This document shows, in pieces, positions 51,920 through 60,680 of a DNA stretch of 64,000 bases; the stretch's first letter is position 1; every line of letters starts with the position of its first letter. Origin of the DNA: Castellaniella sp. (GTDB taxonomy: Bacteria > Pseudomonadota > Gammaproteobacteria > Burkholderiales > Burkholderiaceae_B); assembly GCF_034675845.1 (NCBI RefSeq), contig NZ_JAUCCU010000001.1:1426001-1490000 (forward strand), in the 5' to 3' direction. Below the pieces are notes generated by a model. That model did not search any database and had not been told where the DNA came from. It saw only the letters and a list, made by a program, of their open reading frames with translations. Both the position numbers and the translations under genes were made by a program.

Positions 51920-53506
51920 TCAGCCCCGCAATTGGTGAATCCAGTGACGGGTAGAAATATCATGCTCCGTGGCATCCTGCGCAGCATCCGCCGTTGGCGA
52001 CAAAGCCTGCACAATGCCACGCGCCAGTATCTTGCCGTATTCGACGCCCCATTGATCAAAAGAATCTATGCCCCAGATGATCCCCTGTGTGAATACGCGG
52101 TGCTCATACAGGGCCAGCAAGGCCCCCAGCGAGTAGGGCGACAGGCGCGGCAAGGCGATCAGATGATTGGGGCGCCCTCCGGGATGAACACGGTGCGGTG
52201 CCAGCGTGGCGGCTTGTTCAGGACTCAGGCCTTCCGCCAGACACTCGGCCAGCGCCTGGGCCTGGGTCTTGCCGCGCATCAGGGCTTCGCGCTGGGCCAG
52301 GCAATTGGCCAATAGCTGGCGGTGGTGGCCAGGCCAATGATGATCGGCATGGCAGCACAGAATGAAATCCACCGGGGCGCCATCGCTGCCCTGGTGCAGC
52401 CACTGGAAAAAAGTATGCTGGGCATCGGTGCCCGGCATACCCCAGACAGCGGGCCCGGTGGGCACCCCCACGGGGCGGCCCGCCTGATCGACGGATTTAC
52501 CCAGCGACTCCATGTCCAGCTGCTGCACGTAGGGAACCAGATTGACCAGGCGGGAATCATAGGGCGCGATATTCAGCGACCCGTGTCCCAGGATGCTGCG
52601 ATTGACGACCCCGGCCAGCGCCATCCGCACAGGCGCATTGACGGCCAGCGGCGCTTGGGCAAAATGTGCATCCATGGCTGCTGCCCCCATGCGCAGGCCC
52701 GCCAACACATCAATGCCGACCGACAGGGCGGTGGTCAGGCTGACGGCAGACCACAGCGAAAACCGGCCCCCCACCCAATCCCATATCTGGAAAACCTGGG
52801 CTGCCGGAATGCCCCACGCCCGGGCGCGCTCCGGCTGCGCGGTAATCGCCACCATGTGGCTGGCCGGGTCCAGTCCTGCCGCCTGCAGCCATTCGCGGGC
52901 ACGCGTGCCGTTTTCCAGGGTTTCGGTCGTGGTAAAGGACTTCGACACCAGCACGACCAGGGTATCGCGCGGGTCCAGGCCCGCCAGGCCGCCCTCGATG
53001 GCGTGGCCATCGATATTGGCCACAAACCGCACCTCGCGCCAAGTCCCGGCATAGCCAAAGGCGGTCACCGCCAGGCGCACCCCCCAGTCCGAACCCCCGA
53101 TCCCGATATGCACAATATGCCGCCAGCGGCGTTCGGTATCGGCCCGGCGCACCCAGGCATCCATGCGCTCGCGTTCGGCCAACACCTCGGGCGGAGCGGT
53201 AGGAGCGCGCAGCACCGTATGCCAGGCAGCGCGGTTTTCAGTGATGTTGACGATCTCTCCGGCCAGCAGACGACGGCGTTGCTCGTCAAAGCCGCGCGCC
53301 TGCAGCAGGGCCTGCCCGGCCGCCAGCAAAGCGGGTGAATGGCGCTGACCGCTGGCATCCAGCGTCAGGCCGGGAGCCTCGATCAGATCCATGCCGTCGG
53401 CCTGACCAGGACAGGCATGGGCGGCCTGCACAAAGCGCTGCCACTCGGGCAGCGCAGTCAGAGGGGCAAAATCCATCGGGAAAGCAGAGGTAGGGGTCGT
53501 CGACAT
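51920..53506 (-). CDS. pgi: Glucose-6-phosphate isomerase
   Basis: The 528-residue enzyme interconverts glucose-6-phosphate and fructose-6-phosphate. The motifs are IGIGGSDWGVRLA, VVLVSKSFTTTETLENGTRA, GRFSLWSAVSLT, the QQLDMESLGKSVD catalytic Glu segment and FDQWGVEYGKILA near the C-terminus. It is 37 bases upstream of ddpX on the same strand, so the two may be co-transcribed. No functional link is evident beyond amino-sugar and cell-wall precursor supply. Confidence 0.95.
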   Translation of the reverse strand: MSTTPTSAFPMDFAPLTALPEWQRFVQAAHACPGQADGMDLIEAPGLTLDASGQRHSPALLAAGQALLQARGFDEQRRRLLAGEIVNITENRAAWHTVLRAPTAPPEVLAERERMDAWVRRADTERRWRHIVHIGIGGSDWGVRLAVTAFGYAGTWREVRFVANIDGHAIEGGLAGLDPRDTLVVLVSKSFTTTETLENGTRAREWLQAAGLDPASHMVAITAQPERARAWGIPAAQVFQIWDWVGGRFSLWSAVSLTTALSVGIDVLAGLRMGAAAMDAHFAQAPLAVNAPVRMALAGVVNRSILGHGSLNIAPYDSRLVNLVPYVQQLDMESLGKSVDQAGRPVGVPTGPAVWGMPGTDAQHTFFQWLHQGSDGAPVDFILCCHADHHWPGHHRQLLANCLAQREALMRGKTQAQALAECLAEGLSPEQAATLAPHRVHPGGRPNHLIALPRLSPYSLGALLALYEHRVFTQGIIWGIDSFDQWGVEYGKILARGIVQALSPTADAAQDATEHDISTRHWIHQLRG

Positions 53507-53576
53507 CTGCGCAGTATAAAAGCATGCGCCCGTTTGGTCAGCCTTTGCGCCGCTGCATCAGCAACGCGCAAAACTG

Positions 53577-53607
53577 ATAAGGGCGGGTTTTAAACCCGCC
53601 CTTATCG
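53577..53607 (-). terminator. Terminator after fadA
   Basis: A perfect 15-bp stem around one central base, starting GATAAGGGCGGGTTT and ending in its complement. It lies about 33 bases past the fadA stop and upstream of pgi. The AAACCC/GGGTTT core gives short T runs in both directions. Confidence 0.8.
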
Positions 53608-53639
53608 CGCTTGCACGGCCATCCAGGCCGCACAAACAA

Positions 53640-54836
53640 TCAGCAGCGTTCGTAAATCCCGGCTGCCCCCATGCCCGACCCTACGCACATGGTGACCATG
53701 CCATATTGCAGATTATGGCGGCGCAAGGCATGAATCGTGGTAGCTGAACGAATCGCGCCAGTTGCCCCCAGCGGATGCCCCAGGGCAATGGCACCGCCCA
53801 TGGGATTGACCACGTCTTCATTCAGGCCCAGATCGCGGATCACCGCCAGGGACTGCGCGGCAAAGGCTTCGTTGAGTTCAATCCAGCCCATCTGATCCAG
53901 CGTCAGGCCCGCCTTTTTAAGGGCCGCCGGGATGGCTTCCTTGGGACCAATGCCCATGATGTCGGGCGGCACGCCGCGCACGGCAAAGGAGACAAAGCGC
54001 GCCAATGGCGTCAAATTATGCTCTTTCAGGGCGCGTTCGGACACCACCAGCAGGGCGCCGGCGCCGTCCGAGGTCTGGGAACTATTGCCTGCCGTGACGC
54101 TGCCCTTGGCGGCAAACACCGGCCGCAGGCGCGCCAGGGCCTCCAGGGTGGTATCGGCACGCGGGCCTTCGTCCAGCGTCACGATCCGGTGGCTTTCATG
54201 GATTTCGCCCGTGCGCAGGTCCGGCACTCGGCGCACGATATCCACCGGCAGCATTTCATCGGTGAATTCGCCCGCCTGCTGGGCCGCCAGGGCACGCTGA
54301 TGGGAACGCAGGGCAAACGCATCCTGATCCTGGCGCGAAATATCCCAACGGTTGGCGACTTGTTCGGCGGTGGCACCCATGCCGTAGGCAATCCCGATAT
54401 TGTCATCATTCAGGTAGACATCGGGGCTGAAAGACGTGTTGATGCCCATGGTGGGCACCAGACTCATGGATTCCGTGCCGCAGGCCAGCATGACATCGGC
54501 TTCGCCGACGCGGATGCGATCAGCCGCCATGGCCACCGCCGTCAGGCCCGAAGCGCAAAAGCGGTTGACCGTGACGCCGCCCACGGAATGCGGCAGGCCG
54601 GCCAGCACCACGCCGATGCGGGCGACATTCAGCCCCTGGGGGCCTTCGGGGATGGCGCAGCCGACGATGGCATCCTCAATCGCGGCGGGGTCCAGGCTGG
54701 GCGCCTGGGCCAGCACGCCCTGGATGACCTTGGCCAGCAGTTCGTCCGGCCGGGTGTGGGAATACATGCCGCGCGGGGCCTTGCCGATGGGGGTGCGGGT
54801 AGCCGCGACTATATAGGCTTGTTGTAAAGCAGTCAT
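53640..54836 (-). CDS. fadA: Acetyl-CoA C-acyltransferase (thiolase)
   Basis: The 398-residue thiolase catalyses the last step of beta-oxidation. Active-site residues are Cys94 (VNRFCASGLTA), His in GGAIALGHPLGATG and Cys in MCVGSGMGAAGI. The GIGPKEAIPAALKKAGL and WIELNEAFAAQSLAVI motifs are typical. It starts 11 bases after the multifunctional FadB/FadN-like gene, and the two form the beta-oxidation operon controlled from the 57.4-kb region. Confidence 0.94.
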   Translation of the reverse strand: MTALQQAYIVAATRTPIGKAPRGMYSHTRPDELLAKVIQGVLAQAPSLDPAAIEDAIVGCAIPEGPQGLNVARIGVVLAGLPHSVGGVTVNRFCASGLTAVAMAADRIRVGEADVMLACGTESMSLVPTMGINTSFSPDVYLNDDNIGIAYGMGATAEQVANRWDISRQDQDAFALRSHQRALAAQQAGEFTDEMLPVDIVRRVPDLRTGEIHESHRIVTLDEGPRADTTLEALARLRPVFAAKGSVTAGNSSQTSDGAGALLVVSERALKEHNLTPLARFVSFAVRGVPPDIMGIGPKEAIPAALKKAGLTLDQMGWIELNEAFAAQSLAVIRDLGLNEDVVNPMGGAIALGHPLGATGAIRSATTIHALRRHNLQYGMVTMCVGSGMGAAGIYERC

Positions 54837-54847
54837 CGAAGGTCTCC

Positions 54848-57271
54848 TTAGTTGCGCACAGGCTTGCCGGTTTGCAGCAGCCCGGCAATGCGTTCTTGGG
54901 TCTTGGGGTTGGCGAGCAGGCCCAGAAAGGCCGCACGCTCCAGTTTCAGCATCCAGGCTTCATCCACGAGGCTGCCCGGGTCCACATCCCCACCGCAAAT
55001 GGCGGTGGCGACCTGCTCGGCAATATGGAAATCGTAGTCGGTGATGTAGCCACCCACGTGCATATTGACCAGTTGGGCCTTCAGGGTAGCAATGGCATCG
55101 CGCCCGGCCACCGGAAAGCGTGCGGGCAGCGGCGGACGATAGCCCTGTTCGGCCAGGTTGGCGGCTTCACGCACCGCGACATACAGCAGTTCGTGACGAT
55201 TCATGACGATAGGATCGGAATCGCGCAGATAGCCGATTTCACGGGCCTCAAGGGCGGATTTCGACACCCGCGCCGTGGCTACGGCCAGGACGAATTCCTT
55301 GATATAAGCCAGCAGCGGGGCGTCTGGCGCCGACTGAGCCTGGACTTCTGCCGCACGGCGGGCGCTGTAGGTGATGCCGCCCGCCCCCGGCACCAGGCCA
55401 ATGCCGACCTCGACCAGGCCGATATAGGTTTCCAGGTGCGCCACGCGACGGGCGCAATGCACGGAAAGCTCGCAGCCCCCGCCCAGCGCCAGACCGGCCA
55501 CAGCCGCCACCACCGGCACCTGTGCATAGCGCAAACGCAACACCATGTCCTGCATTTCCTGCTGGATGGGTTCGACGGCCTTGACCCCGCCCTTCATGAA
55601 GGCGGGCAGCATGGCCTTGAGGTCGGCGCCCGCCGAGAAGGGGTCTTCAAGCTGACCGATGACCAGGGCTTTATAGCCTTGCTCTGCCAGATCGACAGCA
55701 TGGATGACGCCGCGCACCACATCGGGACTGAGCGTGTGCATCTTGGTCTTGAAGGACGTGATCAGCACATCTTGTGGATGCGGAGTCGGCAAGGTCCAGC
55801 ACAGCACGGCGTCGTTTTCGTAGACGACCTGGGGCACGATGGCCGGGCCTTCGCCCACCAGGCGGGGAGCACCCACCTGGCGTTGGTAGACCGGCAACGC
55901 ACTGCGCGGTACATAGGTGTTTTTGGCCGGAGAAAACGAGCCACCCGGGGTATGCACAGCCTGTGTGTCCCAGACCGGGCCGCTGGTGACCCAAGCAGGC
56001 AGGGGGGCGGAAGACAGGGTCTTGCCCGCTGAAATATCGTCGTTGATCCAGCCCGCCACACGCTGCCAGCCCGCCGCCTGCCAGATTTCAAAGGGGCCGA
56101 AGCTGTGGCCAAAACCCCATTTCATGGCCTGGTCGAGTTCGCGCGCGCTGTCGGCGATATCGCCCAGGTGCACCGCGCTGTAATGGAAAGTATCGCGCAG
56201 CACCGCCCAGACGAACTGGGCCTGCGGGTGATCGGAATCATGCAGGGCCTGCAGGCGGGCAGCCGGGTCGCGTTCCTTCAGGATGTCCTTGATCTCGTCA
56301 TCGGCTTTTTCGTCAGCCGGCACGTAGGTGCCCGCCTTCGGGTCCAGGCGCAAAATGGCCTTGCCTTCTTTCTTGAAGAAGCCGGCCTTGGTTTTCTGGC
56401 CCAGGGCACCCTTTTCGATCAGGCCAGCCAGCACGGGCGGGATACCGAAATGCGCATAAAAAGGATCGTTGGGCAGTTGTTCCTGCATGGTATTGATGAC
56501 ATGCGCCAGGGTGTCCAGACCCACCACGTCGGCGGTGCGATAGGTGCCGGATTTTGCCCGGCCCAAGCGCGTGCCGGTCAGGTCATCGACCAGCTCATAG
56601 GGCAGGTCAAAAGCCTGCGCGTGATGGAACACCGACAAAATGCCAAAGACGCCGATACGGTTGCCGATGAAGTTCGGCGTGTCCTTGGCGCGCACCACGC
56701 CCTTGCCCAGTTGCGACACCAGAAAGGTTTCCAAGTGATCCAGCAAGGCGGGTTCGGTGGCGGCCGTCGGGATGAGTTCGACCAGCGGCATGTAGCGCGG
56801 TGGGTTAAAGAAGTGCACGCCGCAAAAGCGATGACGCAGGGTCTCGGGCAGGGCCTCGGCCAAAGAGGCAATCGACAGCCCGGAAGTATTGCTGGCCACG
56901 ATGGCATGCGGGTTCAGTGCGGGGGCAAGCTTATGGTACAGGTCGTGCTTCCAGTCCAGGCGCTCGGCAATGGCCTCGATGACCACGTCGCAGTCGGCCA
57001 GTAAACCCAGGTCTTCTTCGTAGTTGGCTGGGGTGATCAGGTCGGCCAGGCGATTGACGCCCAGCGGCGCGGGGCTCAGTTTTTTCAGCTGGGCGATAGC
57101 GCGTGCCACAATGGCGTTCTTGCTGCCTTGGCCGTCGTCTTTGGCCAAGTCGAACAGTACGACCGGCACACCGGCGTTAACACAATGGGCGGCAATCTGC
57201 GCGCCCATGACCCCGGCACCGCACACCGCCACACGGCGGACGAACAGGGGGGCGGACTGACTGGTTTGCAT
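54848..57271 (-). CDS. 3-hydroxyacyl-CoA dehydrogenase / enoyl-CoA hydratase (FadN-type domain order)
   Basis: The 807-residue multifunctional beta-oxidation enzyme has the NAD-binding domain first (VRRVAVCGAGVMGAQIAAHC, residues 12-31) and the dehydrogenase C-terminal domains next. The crotonase/enoyl-CoA-hydratase domain is near residues 480-700 (PFSAGADLKAMLPAF; VAAVAGLALGGGCELSVHCA). This order is that of Bacillus FadN and the reverse of E. coli FadB. I use ATG 57271 (MQTSQSAP), eight bases after AAGGA. The frame runs upstream to 57307. It is co-transcribed with fadA. Confidence 0.92.
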   Translation of the reverse strand: MQTSQSAPLFVRRVAVCGAGVMGAQIAAHCVNAGVPVVLFDLAKDDGQGSKNAIVARAIAQLKKLSPAPLGVNRLADLITPANYEEDLGLLADCDVVIEAIAERLDWKHDLYHKLAPALNPHAIVASNTSGLSIASLAEALPETLRHRFCGVHFFNPPRYMPLVELIPTAATEPALLDHLETFLVSQLGKGVVRAKDTPNFIGNRIGVFGILSVFHHAQAFDLPYELVDDLTGTRLGRAKSGTYRTADVVGLDTLAHVINTMQEQLPNDPFYAHFGIPPVLAGLIEKGALGQKTKAGFFKKEGKAILRLDPKAGTYVPADEKADDEIKDILKERDPAARLQALHDSDHPQAQFVWAVLRDTFHYSAVHLGDIADSARELDQAMKWGFGHSFGPFEIWQAAGWQRVAGWINDDISAGKTLSSAPLPAWVTSGPVWDTQAVHTPGGSFSPAKNTYVPRSALPVYQRQVGAPRLVGEGPAIVPQVVYENDAVLCWTLPTPHPQDVLITSFKTKMHTLSPDVVRGVIHAVDLAEQGYKALVIGQLEDPFSAGADLKAMLPAFMKGGVKAVEPIQQEMQDMVLRLRYAQVPVVAAVAGLALGGGCELSVHCARRVAHLETYIGLVEVGIGLVPGAGGITYSARRAAEVQAQSAPDAPLLAYIKEFVLAVATARVSKSALEAREIGYLRDSDPIVMNRHELLYVAVREAANLAEQGYRPPLPARFPVAGRDAIATLKAQLVNMHVGGYITDYDFHIAEQVATAICGGDVDPGSLVDEAWMLKLERAAFLGLLANPKTQERIAGLLQTGKPVRN

Positions 57272-57445
57272 GATGGTGTCCTTCACGATGATGGAAAATC
57301 CCGGCATGACAGGCCTGTTGTGGTCTGCTGTGCCAGCCCTGACGGGTGCCGGGTGGATGCAGCAAATCCGGGCTGGGCTTTGATGGGCGAAACCGCCGCT
57401 TGCCGATGACCGATTTTTCGATTGTCGCTGATTTATGGATAAAAT

Positions 57446-57461
57446 TCAAACAATCGTTTGA
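57446..57461. promoter_or_regulatory. PsrA/FadP-like palindromic operator before the beta-oxidation operon
   Basis: TCAAAC-AATC-GTTTGA lies about 175 bases upstream of the fad operon start and 60 bases upstream of the divergent transposase-derived gene. It is identical in both half-sites to the box at 35450-35465. Confidence 0.65.
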
Positions 57462-57521
57462 TTTTCTTTTTTTCGGTTTTTCTGCCATATTTTTCTTTCC
57501 TCCGCGCAGACCCCTCAGACC

Positions 57522-58247
57522 ATGTCCCGCCTGTCCCGACTCTATGCGCCGCGCATCCCCCAACTGATCCAGGCTCGGTTCCACCAGCCACTGGCCGTCT
57601 ATGACGCCCCCATCCCCAGCGCTATGCTGGACACCATCGCCCGTTGGCTGGCCGAAGCTATCCGCAGCACGGCCATGCCAGCGGCAGGCGCAGCCCCAGG
57701 CATGACCGCGCTGGCCGTCCATGCCTGGGTGGTCTTGCCGGATCAGATCACCCTATTGGCCACGCCGGGGGACGCACAATCGTTGCCGCGCCTGATGCAG
57801 GGCCTGGGCCGACGCATCGGATCGGGCTTGCTGCGCAGCCGCGTGCTGACTGGGCGCTACCACAATGCCCTGCTGGAACCGGGCCGCTGGGTACTGCCCG
57901 CCATGGTGTGGGTCGAATCGCGGGCAGTCGTCAGTGGCCGGGTCATGCAGGCGACCCAGTGGCCATGGTCTTCGGCAGCGGAACACGCCGGAGACAACGC
58001 GATGTTCAGCGGCTGGCTGCGGGATCATCCGGATTTCTGGGCGGAAGGCGATACGCCTTTTGCCCGTCAGGCGGCCTGGCGCAAACGCCTGGTCTCAGGC
58101 CTGAGCCCGATACAGGCACAGCAGATAGAAGCTGCGCTGCACGGTCAATGGGCCTTGGGAGAAAAAATATTCCTGGCCCACCTGGAGCGTCAGGCATCCC
58201 GACGGATCAGCCCTGCCCCCCGAGGGCGGCCAGCGCACACGAAATAA
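57522..58247 (+). CDS. RAYT/IS200-like transposase-derived protein lacking catalytic residues
   Basis: The 241-residue protein has the layout of REP-associated tyrosine transposases (Y1_Tnp): LYAPRIPQLIQARFHQPLAV, HAWVVLPDQITLLATP (67-82), GRYHNALLEPGRWVLPAMVW and TQWPWSSAAEHAG. In active members the second block reads like HAYVLMPNHVHLLATP and carries the HUH pair; here N-H-V-H is D-Q-I-T (74-77). The catalytic Tyr position of the RYIELNPVRAG block appears to be Trp130. It is likely a domesticated protein. The alignment was made from memory. It is divergent from the beta-oxidation operon. Confidence 0.75.
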   Translation: MSRLSRLYAPRIPQLIQARFHQPLAVYDAPIPSAMLDTIARWLAEAIRSTAMPAAGAAPGMTALAVHAWVVLPDQITLLATPGDAQSLPRLMQGLGRRIGSGLLRSRVLTGRYHNALLEPGRWVLPAMVWVESRAVVSGRVMQATQWPWSSAAEHAGDNAMFSGWLRDHPDFWAEGDTPFARQAAWRKRLVSGLSPIQAQQIEAALHGQWALGEKIFLAHLERQASRRISPAPRGRPAHTK

Positions 58248-58298
58248 CTCGGCCCCCTCCACCCTGAGAACCGGGATGGAGGGGGCCTTGGCCACCGA

Positions 58299-60569
58299 TC
58301 AGAACGCGCTGCTGACTTCCATATAGAAGGTGCGACCAGGCTGGTTATAGGTGTAGGCACCGGCTCCCTGGATTTCATTGACGGCACCCAGGTTCACGCC
58401 AATGGCATTGCCCCGTCGATGAATCCGCTTATCCAGCAGATTATCGACCCCGGCGGTGACGCGCAGATTTTTGTTCACCTGGTATTGCGTGCTCAGGCCA
58501 AACAGGGCATAGGCCGGGACGGTATCCGTGGCGCTGCCCGTCAGGGGATGGCCGTAGTAGTCGTATTTAGGGCCTTCCTGTTCGCCATAGACCGTGGCCT
58601 TGGCACGCAGGGACCAGGCCGGGGTTACCGTCCAGTCCAGGGTGCTGTTGATGGTGTATTTCGGGATGGTGGACAGATGCTCGCCAGTGTCCTTGTTCTT
58701 CGATTCGATCATGTAGGTGAAGTTCGTGGACCACAGCCAGTCCTGAGCCACCGGCCAGGTCAGATTGCCTTCCAGACCCTGGACCACCGCGCGCGGGACG
58801 TTTTCCCACTGGAACACATTGGTCACATCGCCCAGGCTGTTGACGAAGCTGTCGACAGGCGTACGGCCGGCTTCGATCTTGTTGCGGTAATCATTGTGGA
58901 AATACGTCAGGCTGGCACCCAAGCCGGAAGGATCGAAGAATTCGATCCCCAGTTCCTTATTGATGCTGGTTTCGGCCTCCAGGCCCGAATTGCCCAGCAG
59001 GAAGCAGCCTGTCGTCCCGCCCGACACATTGCCCCAGCAGCCATTGCCTGCGCTATATAGGGCATAGCCAGCATTGTTCTGGTACAGATTGGGTGCCTTG
59101 TAGGCACGGGCGATGCCGGCCTTGACCGACCATTGCTCATTGACCTGATAGGACAGGTTCAAAGACGGGCTCCAGTTACTGCCCTGGATGCTGTGATAGT
59201 CGTAGCGCAGGCCGGGGGTGACGGTCCAGTTCTCGCCGATATACAGGTTGTCCTCGGCAAAAACGGAATAAATGCTGGCATGGATCTTGGGTTGATAGGA
59301 AAAAGGCACGGCGGGCATCTTATTGTTGGAAGGGTTACGCCCGCCCAGATCCGAGGCCCCATCATCCAGGTCCTGGCGCACCCATTCCAGACCGAAGGTC
59401 CCCATTTGGTCGATACCGCCCCAGTTCAGCCGACGATTGAGTTCGGTGTGAGCAGTCAGGGTGCGCAGGTCGGAATCACCAAAATCATTGCCGGCGAAAA
59501 TGCCTTCGGTGCCACCGGCCAGACCTTCCAGCACGCGGGTATTGCGGGTGGTTTCGTATTGCAGATAGCTCAGGCTATGAGTGTCTGGGTTCCAGTCGCC
59601 ATTGTGGGTGATAGCGTAGGCCTGCCGATAGATGCGGTTGGTTTCATTGCCCAGTTGGGCTTGTACATTGGCATTGGTATTGGTGTTCTGGGTGTCGCCC
59701 ACATAGACATTGCCGTCGCGGCCATAGCCGGCCTCGAAATCCAGACGATGTCCGGCGGCAGGCCGCCAGCTAAGCGCACCGCGGATATCGCGGTTCTTGA
59801 AGCCCTCGCGTCCGGCGGGAAAGGTGTCTTTGACAGATGGATGGCTGCCTCGCTGGGATTGGTAGCCTTCGTTGATGTCCCAATCGTCCCCCTGGAAATT
59901 AGCGGCGCTGCCGGTCAGGCGAAAATCCAGGCTCTCGGAAATCGGGCCGGTCAGACTGAAGGTCGTGCGGGCGGTAGACCCTTCGTCGCCGTGCTGCGGC
60001 GCATTGGCATAGACGGACACCGAACCACTGAGCTTGTCTGCCGTCGGTTTGGTGATGATATTGACCACCCCGCCTGCGGCCCCGTTGCCATAACGGGCGG
60101 CGGCCGGCCCCCGCAGCACTTCGATGCGTTCGACCTGTTCAGGCGGCACCCAATTCGTGTCACCTCGGGTGTCGCGTTCGCCACGCCAGCCGAAACGCAC
60201 GGCGCCGCGCGACGACACAGGTTTGCCGTCGATCAGAATCAGCGTATTTTCCGGCCCCATGCCGCGAATATCAATCTGCCGATTATTGCCGCGTTGCCCG
60301 CTGGAGGAATTGCCAGTCAAGTTCACGCCCGGCATGGTGCGGATGATCTCGTTTATATTGTTGGCGGGAGGGGATTTCTGGATGTCTGCTGCTGTAATGG
60401 TGGACGCACCCGGCGTCTGCTTTAACTCCTGCTCGGCATTGACGACGACGCGTTCAAGCTGAGCAACATCTTCAGGCGATTGCGCCACGGCAGGCGCGGC
60501 ACCCAGGCCCAGGGCAATCAGCAGGCCGATAGGCGGCAGGGCGCGGCCCTGGTTTTTGGAGACAGACAT
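58299..60569 (-). CDS. fepA: FepA/PfeA/BfeA-type TonB-dependent catecholate siderophore receptor
   Basis: The 756-residue outer-membrane receptor has a signal peptide (PPIGLLIALGLGAAPAVAQS), a TonB-box-like LERVVVNA, a plug domain nearly identical to FepA (IIRTMPGVNLTGNSSSGQRG, NNRQIDIRGMGPENTLILID, ERIEVLRGPAAARYGNGAAG) and a beta-barrel ending in Phe (YMEVSSAF). FepA takes up ferric enterobactin, and the Bordetella counterpart is BfeA. ATG 60569 follows AAGGAA. A Fur-box-like sequence lies 50-70 bases upstream. The downstream-facing neighbour is an IroE/BfeB-like esterase. Confidence 0.95.
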   Translation of the reverse strand: MSVSKNQGRALPPIGLLIALGLGAAPAVAQSPEDVAQLERVVVNAEQELKQTPGASTITAADIQKSPPANNINEIIRTMPGVNLTGNSSSGQRGNNRQIDIRGMGPENTLILIDGKPVSSRGAVRFGWRGERDTRGDTNWVPPEQVERIEVLRGPAAARYGNGAAGGVVNIITKPTADKLSGSVSVYANAPQHGDEGSTARTTFSLTGPISESLDFRLTGSAANFQGDDWDINEGYQSQRGSHPSVKDTFPAGREGFKNRDIRGALSWRPAAGHRLDFEAGYGRDGNVYVGDTQNTNTNANVQAQLGNETNRIYRQAYAITHNGDWNPDTHSLSYLQYETTRNTRVLEGLAGGTEGIFAGNDFGDSDLRTLTAHTELNRRLNWGGIDQMGTFGLEWVRQDLDDGASDLGGRNPSNNKMPAVPFSYQPKIHASIYSVFAEDNLYIGENWTVTPGLRYDYHSIQGSNWSPSLNLSYQVNEQWSVKAGIARAYKAPNLYQNNAGYALYSAGNGCWGNVSGGTTGCFLLGNSGLEAETSINKELGIEFFDPSGLGASLTYFHNDYRNKIEAGRTPVDSFVNSLGDVTNVFQWENVPRAVVQGLEGNLTWPVAQDWLWSTNFTYMIESKNKDTGEHLSTIPKYTINSTLDWTVTPAWSLRAKATVYGEQEGPKYDYYGHPLTGSATDTVPAYALFGLSTQYQVNKNLRVTAGVDNLLDKRIHRRGNAIGVNLGAVNEIQGAGAYTYNQPGRTFYMEVSSAF

Positions 60570-60612
60570 GAGATTCCTTGAATGATGACAAGACATCGAA
60601 AATCATGTGAAT

Positions 60613-60642
60613 ATAAACGATAACTATTCTTATTTACAATAA
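60613..60642 (-). promoter_or_regulatory. Fur-box-like sequence upstream of fepA
   Basis: The AT-rich stretch contains GATAACTATTCTTATTTAC at 60619-60637, which agrees with the 19-base Fur consensus at 12 positions. It lies in the expected promoter position for an iron-repressed receptor gene. Confidence 0.55.
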
Positions 60643-60680
60643 CCATACTCAATAAACAAGTTATTGGGCGATGATCACAA

